From the NCBI GenBank assembly GCA_027604705.1, contig JADHYV010000057.1:1-64000 (forward strand): a stretch of DNA of 64,000 bases. The letters are read 5' to 3'. A program made the translations under genes and the position numbers. Shown here piece after piece: positions 12,067 to 23,831 of the stretch (its first letter is position 1; every line of letters starts with the position of its first letter). Source of the stretch: Allomyces arbusculus (Eukaryota > Blastocladiomycota > Blastocladiomycetes > Blastocladiales > Blastocladiaceae). Below the pieces are notes generated by a model. The model had not been told where the DNA came from and did not search any database. It saw nothing but the letters and a program-made list of their open reading frames with translations.

Positions 12067-14178
12067 GGCGCAAACGTTTCAGGGCGGCACATTGGTGCAG
12101 CGCGCGCAACATTTGGCCCCATTGCCCCTACCACAGCCAGGGCCTCAACGCGCGGCACAGCCATGACGGCAAGTCTGTTGGCGCACGCCGTGAGTTGTGT
12201 AATGTTCATGAGCTCGAGTGGACCCTCGCCGTCCTCCCAATGCATCGGTACAGCTAAATGGAGATGCTTCAGGTTCGACAGCGTCGCGAACGTGGCACGG
12301 GACGCGCGGAGCCCTGTGCTCAGCCTTGACAGCGCGCAGTTGATCGCGAAATTCTTGATAGAGGGCCAGGGCAAAGCGGGGATATGAGTCTCAGTTCTTT
12401 CCCATGTCAGGCGCACCTCAGCCACGATCGGCATTTGCACGGATTGAAGCAAGGCCATGGTATCAGCAGAATGGTCGACGCGCAGGCTGGTCAGTGCTGG
12501 GAAAACGATGGGCCCAATTGCCGGCGCATGTGTTGCACTCTCCGCCGTGCAGCGAGCCAACCCCAAACGCTCCTGACGCGGTACACCATTTGCGAGCTGC
12601 ACCAGCTTGGCGACGGTCAGCAAAACACGGTCCAGGGATACTTTGGTCAGTTGCGGCATGGCCGTGAGCCAACGCAGCGCTGTGCATTCGTATTGGCCCA
12701 AGACAAGTGACGCCAACATCGGGAAGACGTTCTCTTCCATGTCGCCTGTAATCAAACTGGGACCGCCAGAGTATTGGCGGAGCGACGGGTTACAGTCGAC
12801 CTTGACAGAGCAGTGAGGAGTGTAATATCACAGTCCAGCTGCAGGAACACCTTGCTCAACATTGGTGCGCGAAGGTTCGGAATGAGATAAGAAGCTGGTG
12901 ATGACCTACGAACATACAATTTGGTTAAGGATGGGAAAAAGAGTGAACTGGTGGCTGGCAGGTGGGACGTCTGCTCGATCTTGCAATGCAAAGTTAAATG
13001 CGATAGCTGTGGTGCGAGATCGGCGAGCCGCACAAGGTTGCTGGAGGTCATCCGAACACTGACAAGCGCAGCCTTGCTCAGCGGCAGTATGCCAGGCAGG
13101 AATGGAAGCGCGACGCCCAAGGCCGATCGATCCGGGAACAAATTGATCGGCTGCAACTTTGGAAGAACGTCCTCGAGCTCTGCATCACCCACTATGTAAC
13201 CCAAGCCGAAGGCAGGGGCAAAGTAGTGATGAAGCGACTGCCAAACAATGGGATCCGCAGTCATGGACCCGTGATGGCCATCAATTCCAACACCTGGAGT
13301 GATTCGAAGCATGCATAACGTGCCCGAAATGCGACATAGTCTGCGGAGAAAAAAATCTGCGTGGACCCTGGTCGGCTGAAGGTGCAGACGATCAAGCATC
13401 AGCAAGGCAGCCAACGCCCGGATCAGGTCAAACCCGTAAAATGTGACCACAAGCGTGCGCAGCCGCGGCAGGGCCACCTTGGCCATGATTTCGTTTTATC
13501 CACACTCCAAAGCGATGCCCATTTGCATGAGCTTCGGCGCGAGCATGTTGAGGGTGGGGATGAGAACGGCTGCTGGAAGGGCAGTTTCATCACGTTCAGC
13601 CGGGCAAGAGCTGGGAATCGAGTGGCAACGCTCGTCAGCAGCGGCGCAGCATCGAATGCGTCGCCATGAGATGCCTTGAAGTTGAGCGTGACTGCTCCGA
13701 CGTGGCTCTCAGAAACTGGCAACTTCAAGTGAGGCCCTGCTTCATTGAGCATAATCCGCCAACACAGAGCCTGATCGACAACACGCTGCAGCGCGTGGCA
13801 GGTCTGGCTCAGAGCAAGAAGTGTGTGCGCCGAAGAAGCATCAAGAGGCAAGCATCCGTCTGTTCTATGCTCGGCAACAATCCACTTGGCAAACAGGTGG
13901 AGGACGTCGGCGGGCAAGTCGGCAAGCCTGGTAGGCGGTCGGGAAGCTTTAACAACGGCAGCTGGTAAATGAGAGAGCCCATAATCTTGCAGGGAGTGGT
14001 ACTGATGGCGATGGATGCTGGAGGAGGTAAGCAAGGTGGCGCCTGTCCGATCTGGATCTCGAGACGAAATCAGCTGAAGAGTCGGTGGTGCTGATGCTTG
14101 CTCGTTCTTTGTTGTTTCGCTGCTGTTCCAGGAGACTGAGACACTGACAAGAGCGCAAGACAACAACAGCAAAAGCAC
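11946..14178 (-). pseudogene. Decayed F-box/LRR-family gene with a duplicated segment
   Basis: Read from 14178 downwards. An F-box-like start (LADLPADVLHLFAKWIVAEH, about 13920-13860, then LLALSQTCHALQRVVDQAL) aligns well with the intact member at 35718. The reading frame then shifts near 13570. The next frame holds VLIPTLNMLAPKLMQ, a stop at a place where the relative has a tryptophan region, then MAKVALPRLRTLVV through LYVRRSSPASYLIPNLRAPM. A second frame (12755-11946) restarts from the equivalent of the middle LRR part (ENVFPMLASL, LPWPSIKNFAI, MHWEDGEGP), so the central segment is present twice. The simplest reading is a pseudogene made of two overlapping copies. Undetected introns could rescue parts of it but would not explain the repeated block. 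The N-terminal MLLLLLSCALVSVSVSW looks like a signal peptide and is probably not a real start. Confidence 0.65.
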
Positions 14179-14459
14179 AGCGTATAATAGTGATCCTTCA
14201 TCACGGTCCGCGGCATGCTGGAGTGCACGTCAGCAAGGTCCATTCGTGCCTCTGCTTGAGCGGCACTGCCGCTGGCAAGCATGGAGAATCGCGCACCTTT
14301 GCTGAAGCATTTGCAACTTTCAACCAACAGCCTTGAAGCATCGAAAGAAATTCATTTCGCTCACCAAGTCCATCTTGCCACTGACGGCCTCCAAGCGACG
14401 CTAAACTAATCGCCGCCGGCATTAATGCAATATCCGACTCAAGGCTTTCAGTCCCAACC

Positions 14460-17400
14460 TCAGTCTCGACCCCCACCCGCGGCCGACCGACGCGTTGCCG
14501 GCATTGCGTGGCCCGTATTCGACCCTTGTTGTCCACCCGACTCGGCCGACGCGCTGCCGGACCCGGTCCCGTCCTGCGACGCCGTGCGCCCATGCTTGCT
14601 GGCATTGCCGCGCCCCGACTTGGATGCCGTCGACTTGACTGAGACCCCGGCCAGCGCTTTACTCCAGGCATCGCGCTCGTCGGCTGTCGCAAACTGCACG
14701 AGCCAGGCGCCACCGCCGGCGCCCGTATAAAACACTTCGAGTGCGTTCATCGCCGTTGGGGGTTCCGGGTCGTACTGCACGTGCTTGACACGCATCGTCG
14801 TCCCACGGTGCGGGGCCACGGCGCCGCTCCCTTCCGGCACGAGCGTGAGCAAGCCTTCGCGCGCGTGCAAGTGCATCGCGTGCATTTGCCAGGCCGTCGG
14901 GAGCCAGGTCCCGCCCGTGCGCTTGACGGGATAGACGCCGTGCACGTGCATGACTTTCCCAGACTCGCGGTCGAGCGTGGCCGTGACGGCGGTCGACGAC
15001 TCGGCCTTGGCAGTGACGCCAAGCGTCGCCTCGGTGCCCATGGATCCCTTGGCGCCGCCCATGTCGGGCTTGAACGTCTTGATCGCCGACGCAAGCGCGG
15101 AAACGGCCATCGACTTGCCGCCGCCATCGGGACCGCCGTTGCCGTTGGTGCCCAGCAGCGTCCACGCGACACGGCCGACGAGCGCGTAGAAAACGAATGC
15201 GACCGCGTAAAGGACCATGGCCGCGCGCACGTAGTAGGTGCCGAGCCCCCAGTCGGCGACCATCATGAGCGAGCACGGGATCGCAACGACGCTCGCCAAG
15301 ACCACGTTCTGCGCACTGTAGAGGATCCAGACCGTCTCGCGGAACGCCGACATGACATTGCGCGTCTTGTAGCCAAAGTAGGCGACGATCAGCAGCAGCA
15401 GGCCGTTGTACCCGAGACTCACGCCCTGAAGCACCGGGAGAGCGGCGATGCCGCGCGCGGTCGTTGGTGCACACTCGTACAGCAAGTACTGCTTGTTGGG
15501 CACAACGCGCGGGAGCATAGGGAACGCGCCGACCCAGACGGCGAAAATGATGCCTTGCACGAGAACAGCCACGGCAACGACGCCCATCAGGTAGGTGTTG
15601 TCGATGCGCTTCGACACGGACTAGACGCGGCGAGGAGAGAGGCTCATGTTAGCGGTGGCTCTGATCAACGCGAGGTCAAACAGTATGACGCACCAGGTAC
15701 TTGTTGTCTGCCGATACATGAACCAGAAGCAAGCGTCAGTTTTCCGACGGGAAAAAAGCGTGTCATTGCTCGGTCGGCGACGGCGAAATCGTACCGAAGA
15801 TTGACCACACCTATATGCGCGACAGGCAAGTGGTCAGCAACAGTCCGACAACAAACATCGCATGGAATCGCCGCGAGACAACGCACCCGATAAGTCTTGA
15901 CGGCGAGCCCCGCCATGACTAGCTCGAAACCGATTGCCAAGATCCAACCGGGCCCGTGGCACGCCCATTGGCCGACGGGCGTGCCGACAATCATGAACTC
16001 GCTCGCGAGGACCACAATACACCCGAACGCGATGATCGTCAGGAAGGGGAACGAGAGATTTTTGACGACTTTCACGTCGCGCTTGAGGTACAAGTAGCCA
16101 ATGGCGGCCGCCACGAGACCGAGCAGGATCGCGCGAATCACAGCCAAGGCAACCACGCCAGCGTCGGACCAGGTCGGATAGGCGAGAGCCTTGGCGGGCC
16201 GGTCGAGCGGCGGCGTCGATGAGCCCGAATAGAACTTGGGCGGGTTGATGGTGTTGACAGTGCCGTTCGTGTAGACGGTCGACGTGAGCTTGGCGGTCGT
16301 GCCGTCAAAGTAGTAGACGTCAAAATCACTACGAGTTGCCGCACAGTTCCGTCAGTGTTACCATCACGCCAGCGGGCAATAATCACGCCGAGAAACCGCA
16401 AACACGGACCCGAGCCGATCACCAATTGAGTTTGTGACAAACAAGCCCGTGACGCCGTCAAACCCAGACGCGCCGGCAAGAAACTCTTGCAACGTCGCGT
16501 TCGTGTTGTGCGCCAAGACCGCGGCGGGGCCGTACTGGTTTGCAAGCTGAATCAGGCCGCGCGCCATTGCCAGGGCGCAATCGTAGTAATGCGTCGCTGG
16601 AGAAAAAGCGCGGTCAAGTCAATTTCAAGACGCTCTGTCAAATGCGCAATGAAGGTGGACAGAAAGTACCCATGGCGAGTGAGGCCACGTCGGTGCCTGG
16701 GCCATAAGCTGCCGCGTACCGTGCCTGCAGAGCCGCGTATTCGGCATTGTTGGCGGAATGCTGCGCGAAAATGTAGTGCAGGCCCTGCGCGTTGGACACG
16801 TCCTGAGCGTACTGCACGGGGTCGGACGGGTCGAGCGCCGTAAAGTAGAGCGCGACACTTTCGGAACTCAGCTAGAGAAGCAGAATGATCGAACCAGGCA
16901 CGACGTCAGTCTCTTGGTCGTAAAATCGGGTGGAGTGTGCCGAGGCAATGCCAAAATAACGCACCCACGCATATTTATCGCCAATGATGCCCTGCTTGCG
17001 TGCCTCGCGAAGCAGCGTGACACTGTCGCCTGCAAACGCTTGGAACACGACAATGTTCGACGCGCTCGCCTTTAGCGCCGCGCCGATCGCGCTCATGTCC
17101 TTGGTGCCCGGCTGGAACACGAGACTCGTCTCGACCGTGATGCCGAGCTGCGCCGCGCTGTCGAGAAAAGCGTTGCCAATTGACTGCCCGTACGCGTCGG
17201 TGCCGTACACCACGTTGACCGATCTCCACCCCATGGCGAGCGCGAGCGTCGCCATGCGCAGCCCCTGCTGCGGGTCTGGCGGCCACGCGCGCAGGTACCG
17301 CGGGAAATCGACCTTGTTCGACAGATCGCTTGACGAGGACGGCGCGCAATGCCACATTTGGTACTGCGCCCCGGCGAGCGACAGCGGGATCGTGATCGAG

Positions 17401-17774
17401 CTTGAGTACTCGCCAATCATGCCGACCGTGTTGCTTTGTGTGACGGCCTTGACCATGGCGGAAATCGTGCCGGAACGAGTGTGGCCCGAGTCCTGCGTTA
17501 CAAATGCGAAGTTGTACCGCGAGTCGAGTGCGTTCATGGACGGCAGCGCGAGTTGCGTGACGTTGCGCACGGCGCGGAAACCAGGACCGAGGGCTATCAA
17601 AAGAGAAATGGAGACAAGATTCAGCACCACTATTTCGAAAATTCACTGGCGAGCCGTTGGCGCGCACGTACAGGGATCGCTGAGCGGAAGGATCAAGGCA
17701 ATCGGGAGCGTCGTCACCGCGTAGGCCATCTGGATCGCCGAAATGAGGGCGAGAAGAGCGAGGGCAATGATCAT
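14460..17774 (-). CDS. Class C (GABA-B/glutamate-type) G-protein-coupled receptor with PH-like C-terminal domain
   Basis: Exons (minus) 17774-17672, 17593-16965, 16871-16670, 16596-16410, 16328-15887, 15620-14460; 907 residues. A signal peptide (MIIALALLALISAIQMAYA) leads into a type I periplasmic-binding-like ligand domain (to about residue 400): LPIALILPLSD, GMIGEYSSSITIPLS, GWRSVNVVYGTDAYGQS, FVTNSIGDRLGDFDVYYFDG. Seven hydrophobic segments follow (about 420-685): TWSDAGVVALAVIRAILLG, FLTIIAFGCIVVLASE, GWILAIGFELVMAG, YLMGVVAVAVLVQGIIF, LLLLIVAYFGYKT, VVLASVVAIPCSLMMV, AAMVLYAVAFVFYALVG. This is the class C layout, without a Cys-rich linker. After the last helix, about 740-845 reads like a PH domain (HGVYPVKRTGGTW ... 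GLLTLVP ... FATADERDAWSKAL). The ligand is unknown; amino acid-like molecules are typical of the class. The tail is Gly/Ser-rich. Confidence 0.82.
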
Positions 17775-19269
17775 GGCTGTAGTTGGCGCACTGCAATGCG
17801 CAACGTCGTTGAAATGGCGCCAACGGCCGTCCCTTGGGCCGCGACGCGTCCGGCGCGACATGGCCACTGTTCCGAACCACGCGCGCGAGAAGATGTGGTC
17901 GTGCTGGCACACAGAACTGTCGAGAGCTTCAGCGTGTCAATGCTTGGCAGTGGATGGCGAAACGGAGGAGCGAGCCACGTACACGGGCGCGGGAAGGAAG
18001 GACGCCGACGAAGGGAAGCGGGGCGGAACCAAGCGATCTTAAAGGGAGCGGTCAGCGGGTGGGAGAGAGGCTGCGGTTCGTGTGCACCAGCGCGCAAGAA
18101 GACAAATCAGCAGGCCGCGCTGGAGGGGCCACGGGGGCAGCGGCGGGACGGCAAGGACATGCACGGCGCCGGCAACGCGATTTGCTGGATTCTCTTTGGT
18201 GCTCCAAGCTGGAGCGCGTTGGGGGGGATCTTGCCATCGCGAACGACCTGGATTGATTTGTTCGCGCAGCCTCGTAAGGCCTCGTCACCTGAACGTTGGA
18301 GACATTTGCTCACGCCGACTCGGCACACTCGGTGGCGATCAACGCTGTCGCTTCGGTTTCCATCCAGGACGTTTCCTTACTGTTTGAAAGACGCGCGGGC
18401 GAGGCCGTAAATAGCTTGCCTCCAGTTATCTGTGGGTCGGACGTGTGCGTGCTGCGAGGGCTGCGCCAGTTCCCAGACGGTCTGCATTGTGAGCTGCGGC
18501 CGAGCTTGAGCCAGGCCTGCCAAAATTCCACAACCCCGACCCCGACCACGGCCACGACCACGGCCACGTCCACCACCCGACGGAACGCGACAACCGTCGG
18601 ATCTCACGCAGTCTTTGCCCGGTTTTTGCGCCGCGAGTGTTCACGGCAGCTCTGCATGCGCCATGCCTCTCCGCCAAGCACGGGACGCTGAGCTGGCCAC
18701 GACGGGCGCACAAATTTCTGGCCAAAGGGGTGGACATCAGCGCGGGCCATGGTCTTAAATACCTGAGTAACCCGCCCGCCAATGCGGCAAGGAAAGCAGC
18801 AGTGTGGAGAATCACTACAAATCAACTTTAACTTGGCCGGCCATTGCTCGTGGGCCACAATTCGTCCAGACGAGCTGTTCAACGACTGGCATTTGATTGT
18901 TATTTTACCATACTCGGGTCATGGCCCCATGGCCCCATGGGTTGCCCGAAAAAACACCTGTCTGCACCACTCTCGCAAAATAATCTGCGTTGCTCGTGCC
19001 TTGAGCGGCATTCGGGTTGAGAGCTGGCGCTGGATGGTGCACGGAGCAATCTTTGCTCTGTGAGGGCCGCTCCAAAAATCTGGACAGGCCAATCTATCAT
19101 GGAGATGTATTGATGTTGCAGGAGTTCAATCAACGAGAACTACTTTTTCTCACGTGTGCGTAATGCTCGACGACGATGGTGTTCCTTGGACTGGGCCGGG
19201 AGGCGCCAGCTTGATGCTTGCTGATGCCTTCCGCTACTGTCACTTGACGCCAATCACTCGCATCGCCGC
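17775..19269. other. Intergenic, no supported gene
   Basis: About 1.5 kb upstream of both the receptor gene (minus) and an F-box/LRR gene (plus). Overlapping random-looking frames only. A short CCCCGACC/CCACGGCC-type imperfect repeat lies near 18530-18570. Confidence 0.45.
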
Positions 19270-20817
19270 ATGCTGACCATGTCCGACCTACTTCAAGTCC
19301 AGCAAACTGTCACCGCCGCAAGCGATGAAGATGCATCTGCGACCGACCAGCCGATTTCGGTTCTGCAGCTGCCCGACTTGCCCGACGACGTGCTGCAACA
19401 AATCGCCAAGCACGTCCGTGCGCGTGGCAAGCCCAAACTGATCTACGGCAGTGTCGGGCTCGACGCCAAGTCGACGGTCTGGTCGCTGCTCGCGTTGCGC
19501 GATACATGTCGCACGTGGCGACGCGTCGTCGACGACGTACTGACGTGGCACCTCGATTTGGCCGTTTCAGTCCAGGCCAAGGCGGTTTCCGAGAAGGCCA
19601 TCAGCGTGCATTCGCACGTTACGCCGCAGTGGGGCGTCAAAGTCGTAGTGTTGCAGGACGACTTGCGAACCGAGCAAGTTGGCGACGCGGTATTCCCGGA
19701 GTCGCCGCCGCAGGCACCCGAGACGCTGTGGACTATTGGGCGCAACGAGCCGCTCGACATGGGGCGGCACATTGCGCTGTCGCAAGTCCGGTCGATAGCG
19801 GTGCGCGGTGAGCGTTCCGTACTGTCGCATGTGCTTGCGCCCGACCATTATCTCTTGGGCTTCTCCGCGGTCCTAGAGCGTACCGCAATGTGGTTTTGTC
19901 ACGTCACGGCACTCCGGATCGAAGTGCCTGTGCCCACCGCTTCATTGGTCGCGCCGCTCACCATCGTGGGGCCGACGTTGACGCTGCTGGACGTTCGCGT
20001 CGGCGACGACGGATGGGACAACATCGCGTCAACTATTACGATCCCGGCGCTCTACGAGTTGCGAGTCACCTTCCAGACCGGCAACCCGATTCGCAGCATG
20101 CTCGCGGCTCCACGATTGCAGAAACTATCCATCCAGGCACAGAACATCCACCCGGACCTGGTCCAGACCCACGCCGCGCGGTGGGCGAGCACATTACGCG
20201 AGCTCGACTTGAACGCGGGCATGCCGCCAAATTCGTCCCGATCAACCACGCCCGAAACTGTGACGCGCGAGTGGCTATGGCTCCGCGCCCTTAAGTGCCC
20301 CGCGCGCGCTCTGCCCCTCCTCGTACCCACCACACCATCCGACGTCGGCATGTCGCCACTCCCTGCGCTCCGCTCACTTCACCTGATCAGCGCAATGCAG
20401 ATTGGGCGTCGCCTGAGCTCCGTGGCCCCCGCGCCCTGTCCCACTCCGCTCCCGCGGATGCCGAGCCTCACCGCGGTGTGTTTGGGTACGCTCAAGTTGC
20501 CGAGCACGATTTTCACCGACTTGGCAGCCGTCGCGCCGCGCCTCGCGCAGCTCGACCTGACGCGCTCGCTCCTGGTCGATCACGGGGTCCAATGCAGTAG
20601 TGCCGTATTCCCGGCCTTGGAAAGGCTCGTCGTGCACGATCCGGAGGTGAGCGAGGCGGCGGTGAGGGCCGTGGACGCGCCAGTGCTGAAGCACATATGT
20701 CTGCACGAGTTTGTGACCAAGGTGCCGTGGCCGTCCGTCACGTCGGGGGAGCTTGTGGCATTAGGATGGATCGGGTATCGGCCGGTCGTGCGGCGGACCA
20801 AGGTGTGGCCGCGCTAA
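19270..20817 (+). CDS. F-box/LRR-like protein, intact member of a local family
   Basis: A single exon of 515 residues; a second possible start, MSDLLQ, lies three codons in. The segment LQLPDLPDDVLQQIAKHVRA, then LLALRDTCRTWRRVVDDVLTWH (about residues 30-95), has the spacing of an F-box, in which Leu-Pro and a later Trp contact Skp1. The rest is a run of degenerate leucine-rich repeats (VTALRIEVPVP, LTLLDVRVGDDGWDNI, LRSLHLISAM, LAQLDLTRSLL). By family knowledge it would be the substrate-recognition subunit of an SCF ubiquitin ligase; targets are unknown. It shares layout and phrases (RSMLAAPRLQKLSI versus RTMLAAPLLETVSF) with the gene at 35718-37634. The frame is open throughout and GC-rich at third positions, so it looks functional. 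Confidence 0.75.
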   Translation: MLTMSDLLQVQQTVTAASDEDASATDQPISVLQLPDLPDDVLQQIAKHVRARGKPKLIYGSVGLDAKSTVWSLLALRDTCRTWRRVVDDVLTWHLDLAVSVQAKAVSEKAISVHSHVTPQWGVKVVVLQDDLRTEQVGDAVFPESPPQAPETLWTIGRNEPLDMGRHIALSQVRSIAVRGERSVLSHVLAPDHYLLGFSAVLERTAMWFCHVTALRIEVPVPTASLVAPLTIVGPTLTLLDVRVGDDGWDNIASTITIPALYELRVTFQTGNPIRSMLAAPRLQKLSIQAQNIHPDLVQTHAARWASTLRELDLNAGMPPNSSRSTTPETVTREWLWLRALKCPARALPLLVPTTPSDVGMSPLPALRSLHLISAMQIGRRLSSVAPAPCPTPLPRMPSLTAVCLGTLKLPSTIFTDLAAVAPRLAQLDLTRSLLVDHGVQCSSAVFPALERLVVHDPEVSEAAVRAVDAPVLKHICLHEFVTKVPWPSVTSGELVALGWIGYRPVVRRTKVWPR

Positions 20818-20920
20818 CGCGGTCGGATGGGGAGGAGTTTGATAGCCGTGTCGTCCGCCACGATTGATGTGGTGTTTGTATGTGCAATTGGACCACGGCA
20901 TTTGTTGCATCGCAATCAAG

Positions 20921-21145
20921 TTACGCATGGGGGCAGAGTGGAGCTGGGTGGAAGAAATTCGGGAAGACTGATTTCACGAATGGCCGACAGCGCAGCGTCC
21001 ATTCGTAATCGGTCTTCACTAGTTTAGAAACACGCGAGTCCCTCCGCTCGCTCCTACCGACCAGACTCCAAACAATGCACGCGCTTATAAACATGGCGAC
21101 CACCAGCGCGGCACCTGTCGCCAGCACCAGGCGTGCTCCGCTCAT
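20921..21145 (-). CDS. Possible small single-span membrane protein
   Basis: A 74-residue frame starts with the ATG that overlaps the TGA stop of the Chz1-like gene by one base (TGATG). The product begins MSGARLVLATGAALVVAM, continues with FISACIVWSLVGRSERR, and looks like one transmembrane helix flanked by basic residues. It may simply be the 3' untranslated region of the upstream gene, since overlapping stop/start coupling is not usual in eukaryotes. I recognise no family. Confidence 0.25.
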   Translation of the reverse strand: MSGARLVLATGAALVVAMFISACIVWSLVGRSERRDSRVSKLVKTDYEWTLRCRPFVKSVFPNFFHPAPLCPHA

Positions 21146-21900
21146 CAATCGTCGTCCTCGTCCTCGTCGTCATCAGCGCCCTGCACGGCGGCCCAGTCGA
21201 TTTTCTTGCCGCGCGTACGGCGGCCGCCCGAAATGATGTTGGACGGATTGATTTCTTCGACTGGATGCGGTATGCGGGAAATGGATCAGTCGAGTCTCGT
21301 GGGCGGGTCCAAAAAGCAAGCGAAATGTCAGACGTACGTGCATCCTCGGCCAATTCGGCATCGGACCCGTCATCGTCCGAGTCCTTAGCGCGCTTCTGCC
21401 GCTTGGCCTTGGGCTCGGCACGCGCCTGCGACGAGAAAGTGAGCGGGAGTGAGACTAGTACTGCAGTGAAATCACGACCCGTCCATTGTTGAACGAACCT
21501 TGGCCGACGACGACGACGCCGCGGGCGACCGCGTCGCCCTGCGCTTGGCTGGAACCGCAACCTCCTCTTCCTCTTCCTCGTCTTCTTCCTCCACTTCCTC
21601 GTCCTCGCTCTCTTCGTCGTCGTGATCCTCCGAATCGTCGTCTTCGTCGTCTTCGGGCTCCTCGACCTCCTCTGGCTCGTTGTTCTCTTCGTCGTCGTCG
21701 GCCTTGGCCACTTTGGTCGTCTTGGTCTCGGGTTTCGGAGCGGGCGACGCCGGTTTCGCGGCCGGCGACGACACGCGCTTGCCGACGGCGGGGCTCGCAG
21801 TCCGTGCGGCGGTCGTAGCTGGGCTCTTAGGACGCGGCGCGGCCGCAGCCGTAGGGGAGGCCGTGGGGGCGGCGCGCTTCGGGCTCGACGAATTGGTCAT
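21145..21900 (-). CDS. CHZ1: Histone chaperone with CHZ motif (Chz1-like)
   Basis: Exons (minus) 21900-21499, 21425-21338, 21260-21145; 201 residues. The N-terminal third is Ala/Pro/Lys-rich (SPKRAAPTASPTAAAAPRP), followed by long acidic runs (about residues 75-120). A basic stretch (KAKRQKRAKD) comes next, then the CHZ motif EEINPSNIISGGRRTRGKK with IDWA (about 165-187), and an acidic tail. In yeast this motif binds H2A.Z-H2B dimers and delivers them to SWR1. The CHZ motif spans exon 3 and confirms the last junction, where a split leucine codon is restored. A related protein, HIRIP3, has the same motif in a longer context; the length here favours Chz1. Confidence 0.85.
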
Positions 21901-22295
21901 GGTCGGCTGTGATCGGTGGTTGGCGTCGGGCGGAGCGGGATGCAGCAAGTGCTTGCGGTTCGTGCAGATCGGAGTTGCCGAGCGTGATGATCCGTCGCCG
22001 TCGTCGTGAAGGACGAGGAGATACTGCGGGGTTGCGGAAATCGCAGCGACGGCGGTCTCAAAAATGAAAAGAACGAACAACGCGCGACTTGGCACGTCTC
22101 GCGGGTGTGTCGCGTCGGGTGGGAACCAGCGTCGTGTTCTTTGACCAGCTAGACGTTTAGCAGACATCGACATCCCTGTCTGGGACTCAGATCCACCAAA
22201 ATCATTGTCGATTTCATTCCAAGAACGAAGTGCAACCAATTGAAAAAAAAAGAAGCCTCCCCAAAACTCGCGACCAACAGCCAGCCGCACGCGGT
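21901..22295. other. Intergenic between two minus-strand genes
   Basis: About 400 bases covering the upstream region of the Chz1-like gene and the 3' flank of the capping protein gene. Nothing else seen. Confidence 0.4.
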
Positions 22296-23505
22296 TTACG
22301 GCTCGTGCTTGCCTGCGAGCTCCGACCCGATCTTGTACTTGGCAATCTAAATGAGAGAGGGAGGCAGTGCAAACGGCACGGCCCGTCAGCGACATGGTCC
22401 GCGCATTAATCGCATCACGACAAGGGCGCCAACGCACCTTGTTCCAGTCGACCTTGGCCTTGGTCAGCGGCAACGCGCGCCGCAACACGCGGAACGCTGA
22501 CTCGTTCATTTCCGCATACTTAGCGTTCAGCGCTTCGTGGTAGTGGCCCTCGGCCTTGCGGATTGCCTTGACGACGCCTGCCGCGTCCGTCTACATGCCA
22601 TGCAACGTGAAACGATGAGTCACGGGAGCGTGCCAAATACCCGTCCTGATTCACGCTCACACGTACGTCAGCCGGCAGCGTCACGTCAAACGGCTGCTCT
22701 GTCGCGAGCTGCACGTTGCCGTCCTCGTAGTAGTGCACGAGAATGCGCGCGACGCCCGTCAAGTGGCCCTCGTCGGCGTTCCACGTCCATGCCGATCGCC
22801 ACCGGCCGGTCCTATGAGAGATTTCGTGTCAGTTGGGCGATGGTGGATGGACGCAGCGAGGTGGGGAAGTGCGCGCGCATACCAGAAGTTGTCCGGGTTG
22901 TACTTGCTGTCGACAAGCACGAGGTGGAATCCGTCGTCGCGCGCATAGACGGTGCCGGTCCCGTTCGGGTAGTGCGACTTGAGGTAGGCGTTGAGACTCG
23001 TCTGGAGCGCGTCGCTGTTGGATAATCTCGCGCATCAGTTTGTCTGGCGTCCAAATCGTGCATAGTGCGACCCAGAACACGCACCGATCTGCCTCGTGGT
23101 CGTCCTCGGGCAAGTCGTCCTCGGCTGAGACCGACAAGTCGACGTGGTCAATCGCAAACGTCTTCTTGCTGATCGGGTCCATGAATCGGCCCTCGTCAAT
23201 CTCGGCCGCGTCGCACAGGATCACCTTGGCCTCGGTCCACGGCACCGAGACGAGCGTGTGCTGGTTCTTGTTGTACTTGGCGAGCGCCGGCGTGAGCGCC
23301 TCTTGCAGCTCCTCGTCGTTGTCGAAGAGCACGCGCACGTCTGTCGCGATCGTGATCCATCATCAGTCTTGTGTTTGGGTGCGTGCGCGTCGTTGCAGAG
23401 AGACGCAGTTCTACCGTTGAGGACATCGGCAAGCTCGCCGGGCGGCGCTTGGACAAGCAGGCTCGTGGCCAGTTCGATGCGGTCGGCTTCCGGTGCGTCG
23501 GCCAT
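22296..23505 (-). CDS. CAP1: F-actin-capping protein subunit alpha
   Basis: Exons (minus) 23505-23415, 23340-23085, 23014-22883, 22811-22667, 22590-22438, 22346-22296; 275 residues, against 268-286 in the family. With the beta subunit it caps actin barbed ends. Landmarks: LLVQAPPGELADVLNDVRVL, KTFAIDHVDLS, HYPNGTGTVYARDDG, NFWTGRWRSAWTW, ARILVHYYEDGNVQLATEQP, and the C-terminal FRVLRRALPLTKAKVDWNK, then IAKYKIGSELAGKHEP. All are classic capping protein alpha signatures, including the tentacle. Exon 4 ends before GTACGT at 22666; a later GTATTT would break the frame of the next exon. Confidence 0.93.
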
Positions 23506-23831
23506 GGCGACAAGTCGTTGGTGCGTGGGGTTGGTGCTGATCTGGGCGACGCAGTCCTCGCCGTCGTCGTCGTGATGGTCCAAGTCGCGGCGGTTTGGCG
23601 GCGAACCGAAAGAGCGGCGCGTCGTGGTCAGGAGCACGTGGGGCCCGGTCTTTGACATGCAACCCCGGCCTTTGACAGTCAGGACCCAGTCGACCCAGTG
23701 AAAAACGCAGCTGCGCCTGTCTTTTCTGATCACAGCGATCCTCTGCAATGTGCAATGTCGATGTGTCGGCCAAACTGTAAATGCTGTCCATTGCGATCTG
23801 CCCTCTGCAAGCATCAGCACGTCCACCGACC
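23506..23831. other. Divergent promoter region
   Basis: Between capping protein alpha (minus) and the 114-residue orphan (plus). No clear elements. Confidence 0.35.

Noticed and set aside
16872-16894. A 23-base intron in the receptor gene (GTTCG...CTCTAG)
   Set aside because: Too short to splice; using the donor GTGCGT at 16964 gives a normal-length intron and keeps the frame.
22592-22655. Donor GTATTT after NQDG in the capping protein gene
   Set aside because: It breaks the frame of the next exon; the GTACGT at 22666 joins in frame and fits the family alignment.
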